Shown: positions 10,269 through 21,050 of the stretch, one piece after another | Position numbering within the stretch: the stretch's first letter is position 1 | Layout: every line of letters begins with the position of its first letter | NCBI GenBank assembly: GCA_037576215.1 | Contig: JBANDB010000009.1 | Coordinates: forward strand, 1,674,001-1,738,000 | Length of the DNA: 64,000 bases | Direction: 5' to 3' | Source: Armillaria gallica | Taxonomy: Eukaryota; Basidiomycota; Agaricomycetes; Agaricales; Physalacriaceae | The notes under the pieces: model-generated | Told to the model about the DNA's origin: nothing | Database searches by the model: none | Seen by the model: the letters and a program-made list of their open reading frames with translations, nothing else | Made by a program: the position numbers and the translations under genes

Positions 10269-13200
10269 TTTTCGTCATCCATATGTTCGTCGTCCATATC
10301 AATATCTGCTTCGGGAGACTCCTACAAGAATTTCAATATGACAAGTTTCCCGAGTATAACTTGATTGAGCTCACGTTTTCATATGTGATGGTGATCCAAA
10401 TGTCATGGTTGCGAACGATGACTGGTGCCAACACAAAATGCCCGCTTAGCTGTTTCACTTCAATGACTTCCAATGGTCCTAGCTGTTCTGCTGTCCATAC
10501 AGCGATACCTAAATCAACAGCCCACAGACACCAGGGAAATTGCAATGCGGCTGTGATCTGGTCAGTCTGGAAGCGTCGCACCAATGCAAGGTTTGCTGTA
10601 AACGTGTCGTCCTCGACCTGTTGGCTAACCTGAAACAGATAGTTAATTTGAACAGGGATACGTTTATCCATATATGCATATTGTGCTGATTGTCCCCGGA
10701 AGGCCGTACTGGAACCATAGCGCCGTTTTTCGATCCATAGATGTGTGAATGATTTGACCATTCCAGCGAAAGATGCTGACAGCCTATTGACTGTGGTCAT
10801 GTTGACATCGTATTGCAGGCAGAAGTATGGCTTCCACAGTTCACGTAGAAAAAGAAAGACAAGTCGGTAAAGATTGTTTCCGATTCCTCGGAGATCAATC
10901 AATTTGCTTGTCCGAGGAAAGTCAATGTGATCTATCAAATGACAAATCAGTATCAGCCTGTACAATTGCCAGCGCAAATCAAACCTGGATTTTCTACTGC
11001 TTCCATGCGATCAATATACATCTCTAAAGTTCCACGCCGCTCAAGTACCGCCCTTGAGATATGAATGCAGTAGGTGAAGAGACTCTTGGTCTTCTTGAGT
11101 CCATGGCCGGGGGAGTCGCTCTAGGTTTGTGATCTGTGCCTTCATGATAAGTATTTGCGTAAAAACGGATCAAATATCTTACCAGATCTTGAATGAACGT
11201 TGTTTTCCACCAGTTTCGCATCATGGTGCACTCTAATTCGCCGCCCGAGTGCCCATTTTTGTTGAAACGGATCAGAGTACGATTGTTTCGTTCATAGGGA
11301 TATGTCCCGAATACTGGGGAAGGTCCGAAGCGGAGGAATTGTGCCTCAAAGTGCATGGAGATGTGGAAGTAAGGTGTGAGAAGGCATCGCATCGAAGCCC
11401 AGGATTGAACAGCACGCCGAAGCGCACCACATCCGCGCTTGACCTCAGCGGGACTAATTTCGTGAGAAGAGAGAATCCGGATTGCAACTGTAAATTGAAG
11501 AAGTGCCTCGTAATGTTTGATGAGCGAGCGATCCATAATTGCATCTGCTGCTGTTGGAAGTTCCTCTTCTGGAGTTGTCGGATTTTTGGAGAGAATATGA
11601 CTCCGCCAGCGTTGTAAAAATAGTCGTTCATGACGAGACTTTGCCTTGGAAATATTTGTGTTTCCAGCGGGCAACGGGGCGTCAAAGTCTGGTATCTCGC
11701 CGTCTACCTGCCAAGCAACAAAAACTGCCACAAAAAATACTGATATCATTGTCTTCCATTGATCCGCTTTGACTGATCCAGCACCACGAGAAATCTATAG
11801 GTAAGAATCAAAATGACGGTAGTGTAGAGTCCCTGCAAGTATTTACCTTTGGTGGGAGACGACTTACAGAAGGTGGCCAGATCAGCCGAGCAAAAAAGGC
11901 ATCCATCGTAGCTAGGCTTTCTGTTGTGAACATTCCGTTGTTATAAAGAACATTTTTGACTGTATGTTTGACTAAGCCTGAGAGAATGATTAGCACTGGC
12001 AGACAAAATGAGCGATGCTAAACTCATACAAAGAAAGATGGCATGCATCCAATCAATGACTGATGAGATCCCAGGGAGCCAGTTGGCGAGTTCATCTAAC
12101 ACAGAAAATCTGATACCCCTTCTGCGTGAAATTTCCTCCGCCGTTTCAGCATCAGCGCCACGTGCACGGAAAGCATACTTCAGGTATCGCCAAGGATCTC
12201 GAGCCTCAAAATCTGATGACAGGATCAATGAAAAAGAATACCCAGGAAAACAAGACTTCACTTTGGGGATTGAATGATGCCGGGTCCGTGAGACTGTACA
12301 ATGTGGCTGGACAGTCCGCACACATAAAAGATATTGACATGTAGCTTCCGAGTCCATTGATTTTTCGACTAGCTGGTAGATCGGACACATCCATAGCGAG
12401 CTGTCCATGGAATACCGAAGGTTGTGGCTTCTGATAGACCGGAAAGACAAGGCCTAGTAATCCCATCAATCAAAAGAATGATACTGTATTAGTGTTAGCA
12501 AAACATACCGAGATAAAGTTTCTTGAGGTCGTTAACAAACGGGACAAGAACGTTGTTGAGCTGATCAAGCGTTGGTTCATGGGGCCCAGGTAGAACAAGC
12601 GCAAGAATAGTCTCCTCACGGAGATAACGAATTGATCGAGGGTTGTTGCAGATAGTGATGTATAAGGCGCCCGTGGAATGACACCCACCTTTGACAGCTT
12701 GGAACCTTTTAGATAGTGAAATCAGAGCTAGTAAGACAAGGGAAGGACCGGCTAACACACCAGTCAATGTTCATCTGCAAAATGAGACCATTGGGCAGAG
12801 CAACGAATCGCTGGTGTATCTCGTTGACATCAACATCATTGATCTCCCACTTGCCAGTGCGCCGTCTTTCCAGGCCCGCCTGTATGGCCCGCCATGCCCA
12901 ACCATCCATAACGTCTTTCATTGGTTGGTCGGGATCATCAAACACGTCGTATCCATCCGCTGGCATAGCGTTTGCAGGCTGTCGTGTTGGTACATCATCT
13001 GGACCTCTCCAGTGCTGCCATTGCTCGACCTTCCCAGGCTGTAAGCACATTCGTCGTATTGCCCTGGAGGGAGGTACAAAGGGAACGGTCAGTACTGGTG
13101 TTCGCTTTTCAGCACCATTTGACAGTCGCTTGACTGTATACAGTACACCATCACAATCGGGCCTGTTACAAGCTGGAGATGAAAGCTTAGGAAGTTCTGA

Positions 13201-14121
13201 GGCGTAATGAACCTCCCAGCACGACCTGCAACAAAACAGATACGTGATAAATCCTCCGGTCGATACTCCGAGTCGTTTCTCCACAGTAGGAAGTGTCTGT
13301 GCAAATCTGTCAAGCCCAGGAATTGATTCCGTAGGGTGAGAAGCTTGGAGTTGACGCTGCGCTGACTCGAGAAGAATACGGTAACCTTGTAGCATTGAAG
13401 CGGCGGCCTTGTGAGTAATGCCGTCGAAAGCAGCAGCTGAAAATACGCGTATATACGCATGTCGTATGGAGGGATGGTCATCGAATGCCCATGGCAGTTC
13501 ACAAAAGTCGAAATCTTGTTCGTCGACAAAAGCATTGCCAGGCTGCGAGGGGTCAAATAGTGTCGCCCTTGATCTGAAATATGGATCGTCAGCAATGTTT
13601 TCTCCTTCATCGCTATCAGAACCGCTGTCTTTGTCAGAACCAGAGGTAGTGCCCTCGTCGTCGTTTCCAAGATTGTCATGATCATCTTCTGACTCCGAAT
13701 TGTCGTATTCACTGTACTCGTGAGGCTCATAGTCACCAAATGAATTCATAACATCGCATTCCGTGTCCCATTCACCATTAGAATAGTCAGACACGTCCTG
13801 GTCTCGCTCCTGGGCTTCTAGGTGAGTGGGAGGAGATGCTTGAGGCTTTGCTGCTGGTCCTTCGCTCGGTGACGATGTTAGATGCGTACTGATAAGCAAT
13901 AGAGTCAGAAACGGGTCCTGGAGACAACAGATGATCACTCACCTCCAGAACGACCTATGCGACTCTTTCCCTTGTCTCTTCTGGCGAAAATGTGCTTGCC
14001 TTTCCTTCTCAAGCTCAGCTTTCCGATGATTGTCTGCAGTTTGGGAATCTTGTTTCAAGTTGTAGCGCTTGCAATTTGCGCATGGGCACCAGACAAGAGC
14101 AGTTGAAGAGCCAGTCGGCAT
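10265..14121 (-). CDS. Tnp2-like CACTA transposase (one apparent frameshift)
   Basis: Ten exons fit splice signals: 13943-14121, 12761-13888, 12509-12705, 12242-12453, 12030-12204, 11847-11977, 11183-11794, 10985-11139, 10375-10931 and 10265-10321, about 1130 aa. Features typical of fungal Tnp2 proteins, in order: a Cys-rich N-terminus (CPCANCKR), an acidic Asp/Glu/Ser stretch, a zinc-knuckle-like block (CCRSCW...CNRPDCDG), IDW-FQAVKGGCHSTGALY, LPGPHEP, DVSDLPASRK, RDPWRYLKYAFRARG, DWMHAIFL, CLVKHTVKN, KADQWKT and a C-terminal YGSSTAFRGQSAQYAY...LSGHFVLAPV. I chose ATG 14119-14121 because the frame further upstream has no ATG. Summed exon length is one base more than a multiple of three. The surplus maps to exon 8 near 11047-11053, where dropping one G restores ...KGVLERRGTLEMYIDR. 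That is a real defect or a base-call error. Confidence 0.85.
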
Positions 14122-14398
14122 GATCTCTGATGCCAGCTGCACGAGGTGGTGGTTGTGGTCCAAGTCGAAGGTGCACTTGGTTTGGCTCTTGAAGCTCGAA
14201 GTCTGATATCGATGCCATGATCACCGGTACGCGTCGTGTGTGGCCCGTTGAGGTAGAAATATCGACTAAGTTCGAGTGGACCGACGTAGAATACAGATGA
14301 AAAATAAGATGTATTGTCGAGATAGTGGTGGAGTGAAAACACGATCGAAAACAGATCAAGTATCTTGTAATTATAACAAGTATCAACAAAATAGCTGC

Positions 14399-14426
14399 GG
14401 CGACTTTTTTGGCTCAAAGTCCGGTG
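14399..14426 (-). repeat. Right terminal inverted repeat of CACTA element
   Basis: Ends CAAAGTCCGGTG, the inverse of the left end at 7164. Duplication-unit sequence (TTTTGCTGTACGG) resumes directly after it. Confidence 0.8.
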
Positions 14427-14690
14427 TTTTGCTGTACGGTATTTTATATAATAGTTTACCGATCTGGTGCCGACTATCGCTCCTATAATATATAGTATGG
14501 TTCGTTTTCAAAGATTATCCTTCCTTCCTTCCAATGCAAGTACGTGATTCACTGAATAAGATATGTACTTATTTTCAGGCTGGGTTGCCCGTTTCCGACC
14601 TGATCATGTCGGTCGGCTGAGTACAGTTGAAGTTAGAGGGTTTTGCAAAATGATGATTGCCTGAGCACGTAGTCGTACGTTCGGAATACG
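14427..14690. other. Tail of duplication unit 1 after the CACTA insertion
   Basis: Non-coding. It matches 25640-25860 (unit 2) and 45180-45400 (unit 4), for example GATCTGGTGCCGACTATCGC and the ATGTCGGTCGG block. At 14681-14690 it has TCGGAATACGAG, the empty site of the MITE found at 45398 in unit 4. Confidence 0.7.
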
Positions 14691-16169
14691 AGCAACGGAG
14701 GAAGACAAGAAATGGCGAGCATAAGGCGCCGACCAAATTGCAGGCGGGGCGGGAAGAACCGAAACGAAACGAAAGCGACAAGAAACCACACCGTCGTAGC
14801 ACACCATTAGAAAACGCTGTGGCGGCAGGACCCATCCTCACCACCACAGAAACCAAAGCAACGAGAGACCAAACCATCGCAGCACGCCATTAAAAACAGC
14901 GCAGCGGCAGGACTGGCCCTTGCCACTATCACAAAGAACAGGAACGCAAGCGACAAGATACCACAGCATCGCAGCACACCATTAGAAAATGGTGCGGCGG
15001 CGGCAGGAGCGATACTCGCAGCCATAACGAAAACAAAATCAACAGGAAACAATGCTCGGGACAGGAAATAGAAGGACCAGTGAATTGGGATACCAAAAGA
15101 AGAGTGCGCACGATGAGAAATTGGTCGTGGCAGGCATCCACTGTGAGTGGTGTGTTCTGGCCGTCTTGGTCACCAGGTGGTGGAGAGAAGTAAAGATGGT
15201 TGGTGTTCGGGGCGACTCGTGGACTGTTAGCATTGTGGGAATAGATGTTCGATTTATCGATGTCCTGGAAATAATCCAAACGTTCCATGGCTCTGCAGGA
15301 CGGTACGGGTTATCGGTGGCGATGTGGTCACAAAGCTGCACTTCACACGTGCAACGCTGAACCAGAGGTGTCTTTTGGACATGCGCGGCACATTGATTCA
15401 CGGAATAATGAAGAACGATCGTCGAAGCGTAGTCGAAGCATAGTCGACATGCGCGTGAATACTGTGTCCACACAGACACAGACCACAGATGTTCTCATCG
15501 AGCAGAGGTGACTCGGGAGGGAAGAACCATAGACACTGGCAGTGATGGCTGCTGTCAGTGATCGCTTCGTGATGAAATCGCGTCTCGTACGCTTGTTTCC
15601 TCGCAGTCTCTGAGACCTGCGTCTTGCTGCAGTCATAGGTCCGTGCACCCTAATAGCTACACTGTTTCTTTCCCCAATCAGTGACCTAGGCTACAGTGTT
15701 CGGTATCACCATTGTTCGTGTACCGTGCTATGGTTTGGTGGTTGTGGGCCCCTTCTCCTTGCTTCGTGTGCCCTGCCGCTGGTCCGTGCATAACCCTGTC
15801 TCAGGTTCTGACCACATCGTTCGGGTAACCCACGGGCAACAACGTGATCATTGATATCACCCGTCTGTTAGAATGATATCGATTTTTGCTCTGTAGTTGC
15901 ATCATTATTCCCATTGCGATATGACATAAAAGTCAACGTCTATTGTGTCCCCCTTCCGATCGTATCTCTTGGTGCCAGTGCCCGCACACCGATAGCATTG
16001 AGCACCGTGCCGGTCAACCACGGCGATCTGTGCTTTTTCACAAAGTTTTCCGCATCGTGCTCGCTCCTTTTTCATTATTCTTGCGAGCCGCTCCCACAGG
16101 TTTCATTGTTATACGACTTCTACTCAACTTCTACTCCAGAGTTCAGATAGACGACGCCGATATTATGTG
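14691..16169. other. Unrelated 1.5 kb segment between units 1 and 2
   Basis: No counterpart in the other units and no convincing gene. The longest open frame (15039-15479, minus) shows no family signature. It holds the three-copy tandem repeat described separately. It either inserted at, or replaced, the end of unit 1. No terminal repeats or target duplication were found at its edges. Confidence 0.5.
14761..15045. repeat. Three-copy imperfect tandem repeat, period about 90-95 bp
   Basis: Each copy contains ATCGCAGCACACCATTA (with variants) followed by a GCGGCGGCAGGA-like GC-rich patch. The copies start near 14761, 14866 and 14957. Reading frames differ between copies, so it is unlikely to be coding. 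Confidence 0.6.
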
Positions 16170-16208
16170 CCGTTCCTGATTGGGTCCTTGCGCCGGTAAC
16201 AGCACCGA

Positions 16209-16440
16209 CACCAACACCACCCCGATGAGCGTCCAGATGTAAGTGCACCGTTGTCTGGTACCGACAGAGTCTAATCCGCCTACAGTCTCTTTACCGGATG
16301 CCGACACGTCGATATACTCGTCCGACGATATCTACTTCCGGCATCAATCTCACCCTCAACTCACATCCCCCTTCAAGACGATCCCCTTCCAGAATCGTCC
16401 AGTATACTCGATCTTGTGTTATAGTGAGCCACATCCTGAC
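16209..16440 (+). pseudogene. BTB/POZ gene 5' fragment at the unit 1/unit 2 junction
   Basis: Matches exon 1, intron 1 and the start of exon 2 of the intact BTB gene at 51411: CCAGATGTAAGTGCA at the donor, then PDADTSIYSSD. After that it frameshifts, and it breaks off near 16440 at GTGAGCCACATCCTGACC. From 16441 the sequence is the region downstream of gene A, matching 27512 and 47216. It is a recombination scar. Confidence 0.7.
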
Positions 16441-16678
16441 CTATGGCCCGTCGACCACCCCCGTCTCCGATGTTCCTCATCTACCATGGGATAGAGGAAG
16501 GACCGGTAAGCTCGTCAGCGAACCAATCCTCCCCCAGTGACCAGCCGCATGCACCAGAGCCCGTCGACCCCGATGCACCACTGTCGTCCCTTGGTCCCAA
16601 AGCGGCGACGTAGTAGGTGTATGTGACCGACATCCTCGTCATCTCCGTGCGTTCGCTAAAGTATCGATTTAGCCTTTT

Positions 16679-19324
16679 TCATCGAGGGAACTTGGAAGCA
16701 GGAGGCTGAGAACAAAATCAGAATTGTAAAAATACAGTCAGAGAAATGAAGACTCACAGAACGGCGTGCTGGACGGGTAGGGGAGTCGCTTTCATCCTTG
16801 AGGCGCATTGTCGGCGCCTCTAGAGGGAAACGGCTCGTAGGTTTGGTCAGCTTGGGTCGCACAGAGGGAGGCGGTGTGGGGACACCGTACCGAACTCCTT
16901 GAACTCATCCAACCTTGATCAGGGTCTGGGACAGTGGCGTGGTCTGGAGAGCGCGGGGTGTGTTCGTCACCTGAGCCAATGCTGGCCTTCTCCTGTAAAC
17001 GGCCGGAGTCCTGGATGGCGAAGGGATTCCATACTGGATAGCAGGCGCGGCCACCGACACCTCAGAAGACGATTCGAAGAACCGTGACTGGGGGTTCGAA
17101 GGACGCACAAATGGAGAAGGGGAGCGCTTGCCGATTGAGGCTGCCAAAGACACTCCCGTCTGGATGGTAGGATTGGCCTCCGTCGACACGAACAAAGAAG
17201 TCTTGTGGTCAGCATCCTCTGTCAGAGCGTTATACGGAAGCCGCAAGATGGGATTCTTCGCGTGCTCCGACAGACGCAATGCAGATGTGCGTACCTACAC
17301 GACATTAAATGTCAGCAGGGACACCACAGAAACTAACTGGCAATGCTCACTAGTCCCTCGCCTAGCTCCATCTCGTACTTGTCCTCGTCGGTGGCAATCT
17401 CGTCAAGGGGAAACATGATGTCATACACAACTCTGATGAGTTCCTCGCTCCTCAACACCCGGTACCAGAATTCTCTGGCCCAAAGATGCTAGAAATTGAA
17501 TGGTAAGCATTCATGGATATGGACGTGCTTCGTATTGGCACTCACTTTCGTATCCGCCCCCAACGCTCACGGAAATATTCGAATGGCTTAGCCCGGACTG
17601 GTCTTGGCGAAGCCGGGGTCGAGGGCGAGGGCGAGGTTGAGGGCGATGGCGATACTCCTAGCTCCGTCGCAGGAAGGGACGGTGCCATGTCCTGTAAGCG
17701 TAGCACGTTAACATTCTCATCCCAGAAAGAAATTCCACAAAACTTACACCATCACCCTCCGACTCATAACCAAATCCTCGGACGTCTTCCCGCAAACGCT
17801 CAAAGTCAGTTGGTTTCCGGAGATCGTCAACTGACGGGAACGACATCGTCGACGCCATCGTGTATATATTCTGAAAACTCGTAGCTGAGTGACTGATATA
17901 GATGCATTCTGTGGTGCACTTACATATTCACTGCTCACAGTCGGAACTGAAAAGACTCTGGATCGCCCATCATCAGGGATGGTGAATTTCCCTCCGTGGC
18001 TGTGGCGTAAAGACTGCCCCGACTCTCGGCCGGAGCGAAAACGTTCTATGAGACGTACAATGTTAGTCGGTGAACCAAAAGTGTGGAATGGACATGCTTA
18101 CCGTCGATTCCTCCGGTGCCAATGAACACTGAACACCAACGGACGTCTTTGAAACCGGCTCGGTACCAACGGAAATGTTCTATAACATGCGCGGTGTTAG
18201 TCCATGCATCAAAGGCGCCAGATATCCGTCCCTACCTTGACCTCATTTACTTATGGCATAGCTTGGATGCCGACGGACGTCCTTGAGGGCTGAACGGCAT
18301 CGCTGCAGACGCTTCCAGATGGCAGTGATGTCGTATCGACCGATGCCTACAGGTATAACAATGAGGAAACATGCCCCAGAAAATGATATACGAAACTCAC
18401 CTCAAAGTTACCGCCGTGTTCTGAATCTGCCTGTTCCGATGATGAAATATCCTCCACGACTACCTCGCCCTGTCTTCCCAGACGTGCCTCAACTATGTTC
18501 GACACGGCAGACTCGATAACGCAGGATGCCATCTTTCCGAAGAAGCTGCACAAGTCGACGAATAGAGGGTGGAGCGTGTCCAAGACGGCGGAAACTTTCT
18601 CAAAGGAAACACTCCGGGTGAGGAAACCCATAGCAAAGCTTATCAGGACGACGACAACGATCATGAAGACTGATACCTGCGCGCATGGGCGAATGAAGGA
18701 AGAACACCACGGGCGAGAGGCGGGAATGGGGATGGACTGGAGGAATGGATGATGGGATGACTGGGATGTTTGCTTGAAAACCGTAACAAGCGAGGCGACC
18801 ACAACGACCACGAACGCGGACAGCGCCAGCGACTTGGACACCCTCAGGTTCGACTGAGCCCGGGCGACCCTGAACGATAACCGTGTTGGCTGGTGTACGA
18901 CAGAAGCCGACCTGGGAGTGTCGTCGACAGGCGTCGTCGCTGCAGGTGTCACCTGGTCAACGACGACCGTGTTGACCGTCTCGATGACAGCGGGTTCCAG
19001 CACCTGCCCGATGATACCTTGGGGAGTAGCATCGCCCACGGCGATTTCTGCGTCGTCGGGAAGGCGGGTTGGGCTGTCAAGGCTGACGGTTACAAAGACG
19101 ATGGACTCGAGGAGCCCGCTGACCACGCCTGGGGTGATTGCGCTGCACACGGAAAGGTCGAGGCCGTCGTTGGTATCAGCAGACACCATATGGTCGAACA
19201 TGTCCACAGGGACAGGCGCCTCCCACCTCCGACTGACGTCGGTGGAGGGAATCGATGCCTGATATACCGAGTATCCCAGCACAGAGAGAAAGGTGCTCAG
19301 CGAGAAGCTCGAGCAAGGAAACAT
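16679..19324 (-). pseudogene. Gene A copy 2: membrane protein gene with several lesions
   Basis: Full-length copy of gene A, nine exons by comparison with copy 3. Exon 1 is 18401-19324 (308 codons, open), with the hydrophobic N-terminus and membrane segments ALSAFVVVVVASLV and VFMIVVVVLISFAMGF. Four lesions follow: an in-frame TAA in exon 2 (18236-18346) where copy 3 has Glu, shared with A1; single-base losses in exon 4 (17924-18045) and exon 6 (17546-17691); and a CGA-to-TGA change in exon 8 (16758-17294) near 16905. The last exon ends at TGA 16679-16681. At most a protein of about 339 aa ending after the membrane region could be made. Function of the family unknown. Confidence 0.8.
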
Positions 19325-19379
19325 GTCGGTGGTTTGGGTTCAACTTCGATTAATGTTGGATTTCCCGATCCATGGCTGG

Positions 19380-19386
19380 TTATATA
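19380..19386 (-). promoter_or_regulatory. Putative TATA box of gene A2
   Basis: TATATAA on the minus strand about 56 bp upstream of the A2 ATG, conserved in position with the other four copies. Confidence 0.5.
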
Positions 19387-19569
19387 CCCCCCGATCTTCC
19401 CTCTATCGTTGACTGCTCCGAGACCGACGCGTCGAAGGGTTCCACGCGTCCTAGAGAGAGGAAAAGAAACGCGAAGAAAGGCGGGAGATAAAATAATAGG
19501 TCGGAATTGAACCCGTGAAAAACGGACACGCGCTGAACGTGTTACTCATGTATTTGAGACAATTAGATA

Positions 19570-20925
19570 TCACAGTGCTTCGATCACGTCCTCAAATCGG
19601 GCCAAGGCGTGTTTGTAAAAGTATGGCAATTTTCTCCTAAGCGTGGGGTCGATGAGCCAGATATCCTAAGCAGCACGTTCGCCGTCTGGTGGGAGAATGT
19701 CCGGCATCACATCGATACCCTATTGGCATCCGACTGTCGATAGTGTATGTAGCCCCCACTTAATTTTGGAGGACACTTTGTGTTCGCGGTCGTAATGACA
19801 TCGTTGTTCAGAACGATCAAGCCTCTTCTACTTGCTCCACGAACATATCAGTCACATGAAAAAAGTAATACAAGTACTAGAGACGTACTTACCTGATGTA
19901 ATATCGTCAATCTTCGTCAAGGAAAACCCTCGTCATGTCTGGCTCCAGGGCATGGCGGTTTACCTCTGATAACCAAAATTCCCATACTCCCAAATGCACT
20001 ATTCCTGGAAAACGGAAGATTAGAAGATTTACGGCACATGAAGTACAAGCTTACCTCGCAATGCTAGGATCCTGGGACGTCGCCATTTGGTCAAGAGATC
20101 TTAACAGAGACCTCTGCTTCTTTCCACGTCTAGGCTCAATCTTTCCACCGAATTCTCCAAGCACCGCTTTAGTTGCTGGAAATCCTTCCGGGTAGGCCGT
20201 CCTTCGTCAGCTTTGATACATTTTCTAGTGGACAGCCTTTTCGTCGTACCCTCGAGATCTTTAATCTCCCTCTTTTCGTCGATCTCCTCCGGTTCTGCCG
20301 TATCATGTCAAGACCAGAAGGCTAGTGAACTGTAATAATCTTTTCAATCGCTGCGACAACACCATGGGTTCGTACATCGACGGCCCATGAAAGAGGTTCG
20401 AGGCTATATCGTGGACAGTCGATTCACCGACAGACTTTCTGGTGTATGATATCCTCGATAATTAGACCTGTAAGAGGAACGCGATAAGAAGGATATCCTT
20501 GGGAAGGTATATTGGAAAATAGGCTCACCTTTGTCAGAAATTTCTCAATTTTTACTTGTTGCGTTACACCACTCAAGTGAAACTTCTCAAAGAATTCTCG
20601 GGATAACTACAAAGACGCGATTTCGACGAGGGAAGGACGTGAGAAGGTCGAGTCGGTTCTCAAGTATCAGTGCCACGAAGACGCGAATGGTTCCCAGCAG
20701 ACCCTAGTCCTGTAACATTGATGAAATGACTGAGCATTTCTGGGTACCCCGCGTGAAAAAAAGCCGGTCGAGTTCTGGTGGATCTAAGCACAGCAGCCGC
20801 CCGGAAGGAGAGAGAAAGGGTTCAATCTGAATATAGCATTGCTCTTCCGTTTGCGATGGGTGAAGCGGTAGGCAAGTGAGCGTCGGGAAAGAAAAAACAT
20901 AGTGGCTGTGCCATACATCCGGCAA
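19570..20925 (-). pseudogene. Gene C relic, unit 2
   Basis: Second copy of the decayed gene C. The 3' exon reads DIWLIDPTLRRKLPYFYKH...IEAL and stops at 19570-19572. The exon ending KIEKFLTK before GTGAGC (about 20530-20610) and the KADEGRPTRKDFQQLKRC block (about 20100-20210) keep the same frame as unit 1. Other blocks are out of frame. Confidence 0.5.
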
Positions 20926-20936
20926 CTTGAACTTTG

Positions 20937-21050
20937 ATGCCCGGTCCCTCACCAACCACGATGAGCTCGTCCAGATGTAAGTGCACCCTTGTCTCGTACC
21001 GACTGAGTCTAATCCGCAGACTGTCTCGCTCTCAGATGCCACCAACACGA
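20937..21050 (+). pseudogene. BTB/POZ gene relic, unit 2 (5' end only)
   Basis: ATGCCCGGTCCCTCACC start context and CCAGATGTAAGTGCA donor as in the intact gene at 51411. Similarity fades in the first codons of exon 2. Confidence 0.65.

Larger units (their letters stand above)
7164..14426. mobile_element. CACTA (EnSpm/Tnp2-type) DNA transposon
   Basis: A 7.26 kb element with terminal inverted repeats starting CACCGGACTTTG and about 30 bp long (imperfect). It carries two convergent genes: an accessory protein (plus) and a Tnp2-like transposase (minus). It interrupts the tail of duplication unit 1. Units 2, 3 and 4 keep the uninterrupted sequence at the matching place (about 25632, 36380 and 45178, CTTTGCTGTATG). 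Left flank 5'-GCTTT and right flank TTTTGCTG fit a target duplication of about three T residues. The boundary is precise to one or two bases because the flank is a T run. The transposase frame has one extra base, so the copy may be non-autonomous. Confidence 0.88.
1..14690. repeat. Segmental duplication unit 1 (interrupted by CACTA element)
   Basis: First of five diverged tandem copies of a module with the order gene A (minus), gene C relic (minus), BTB relic (plus), spacer, gene B (plus). The copy is cut by the window edge inside gene A exon 3. A CACTA transposon occupies 7164-14426. Sequence resembling the tails of units 2 and 4 resumes at 14427 and ends near 14690, where unrelated DNA begins. 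Boundaries come from eye alignment with the other units and are good to some tens of bases. Confidence 0.85.
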
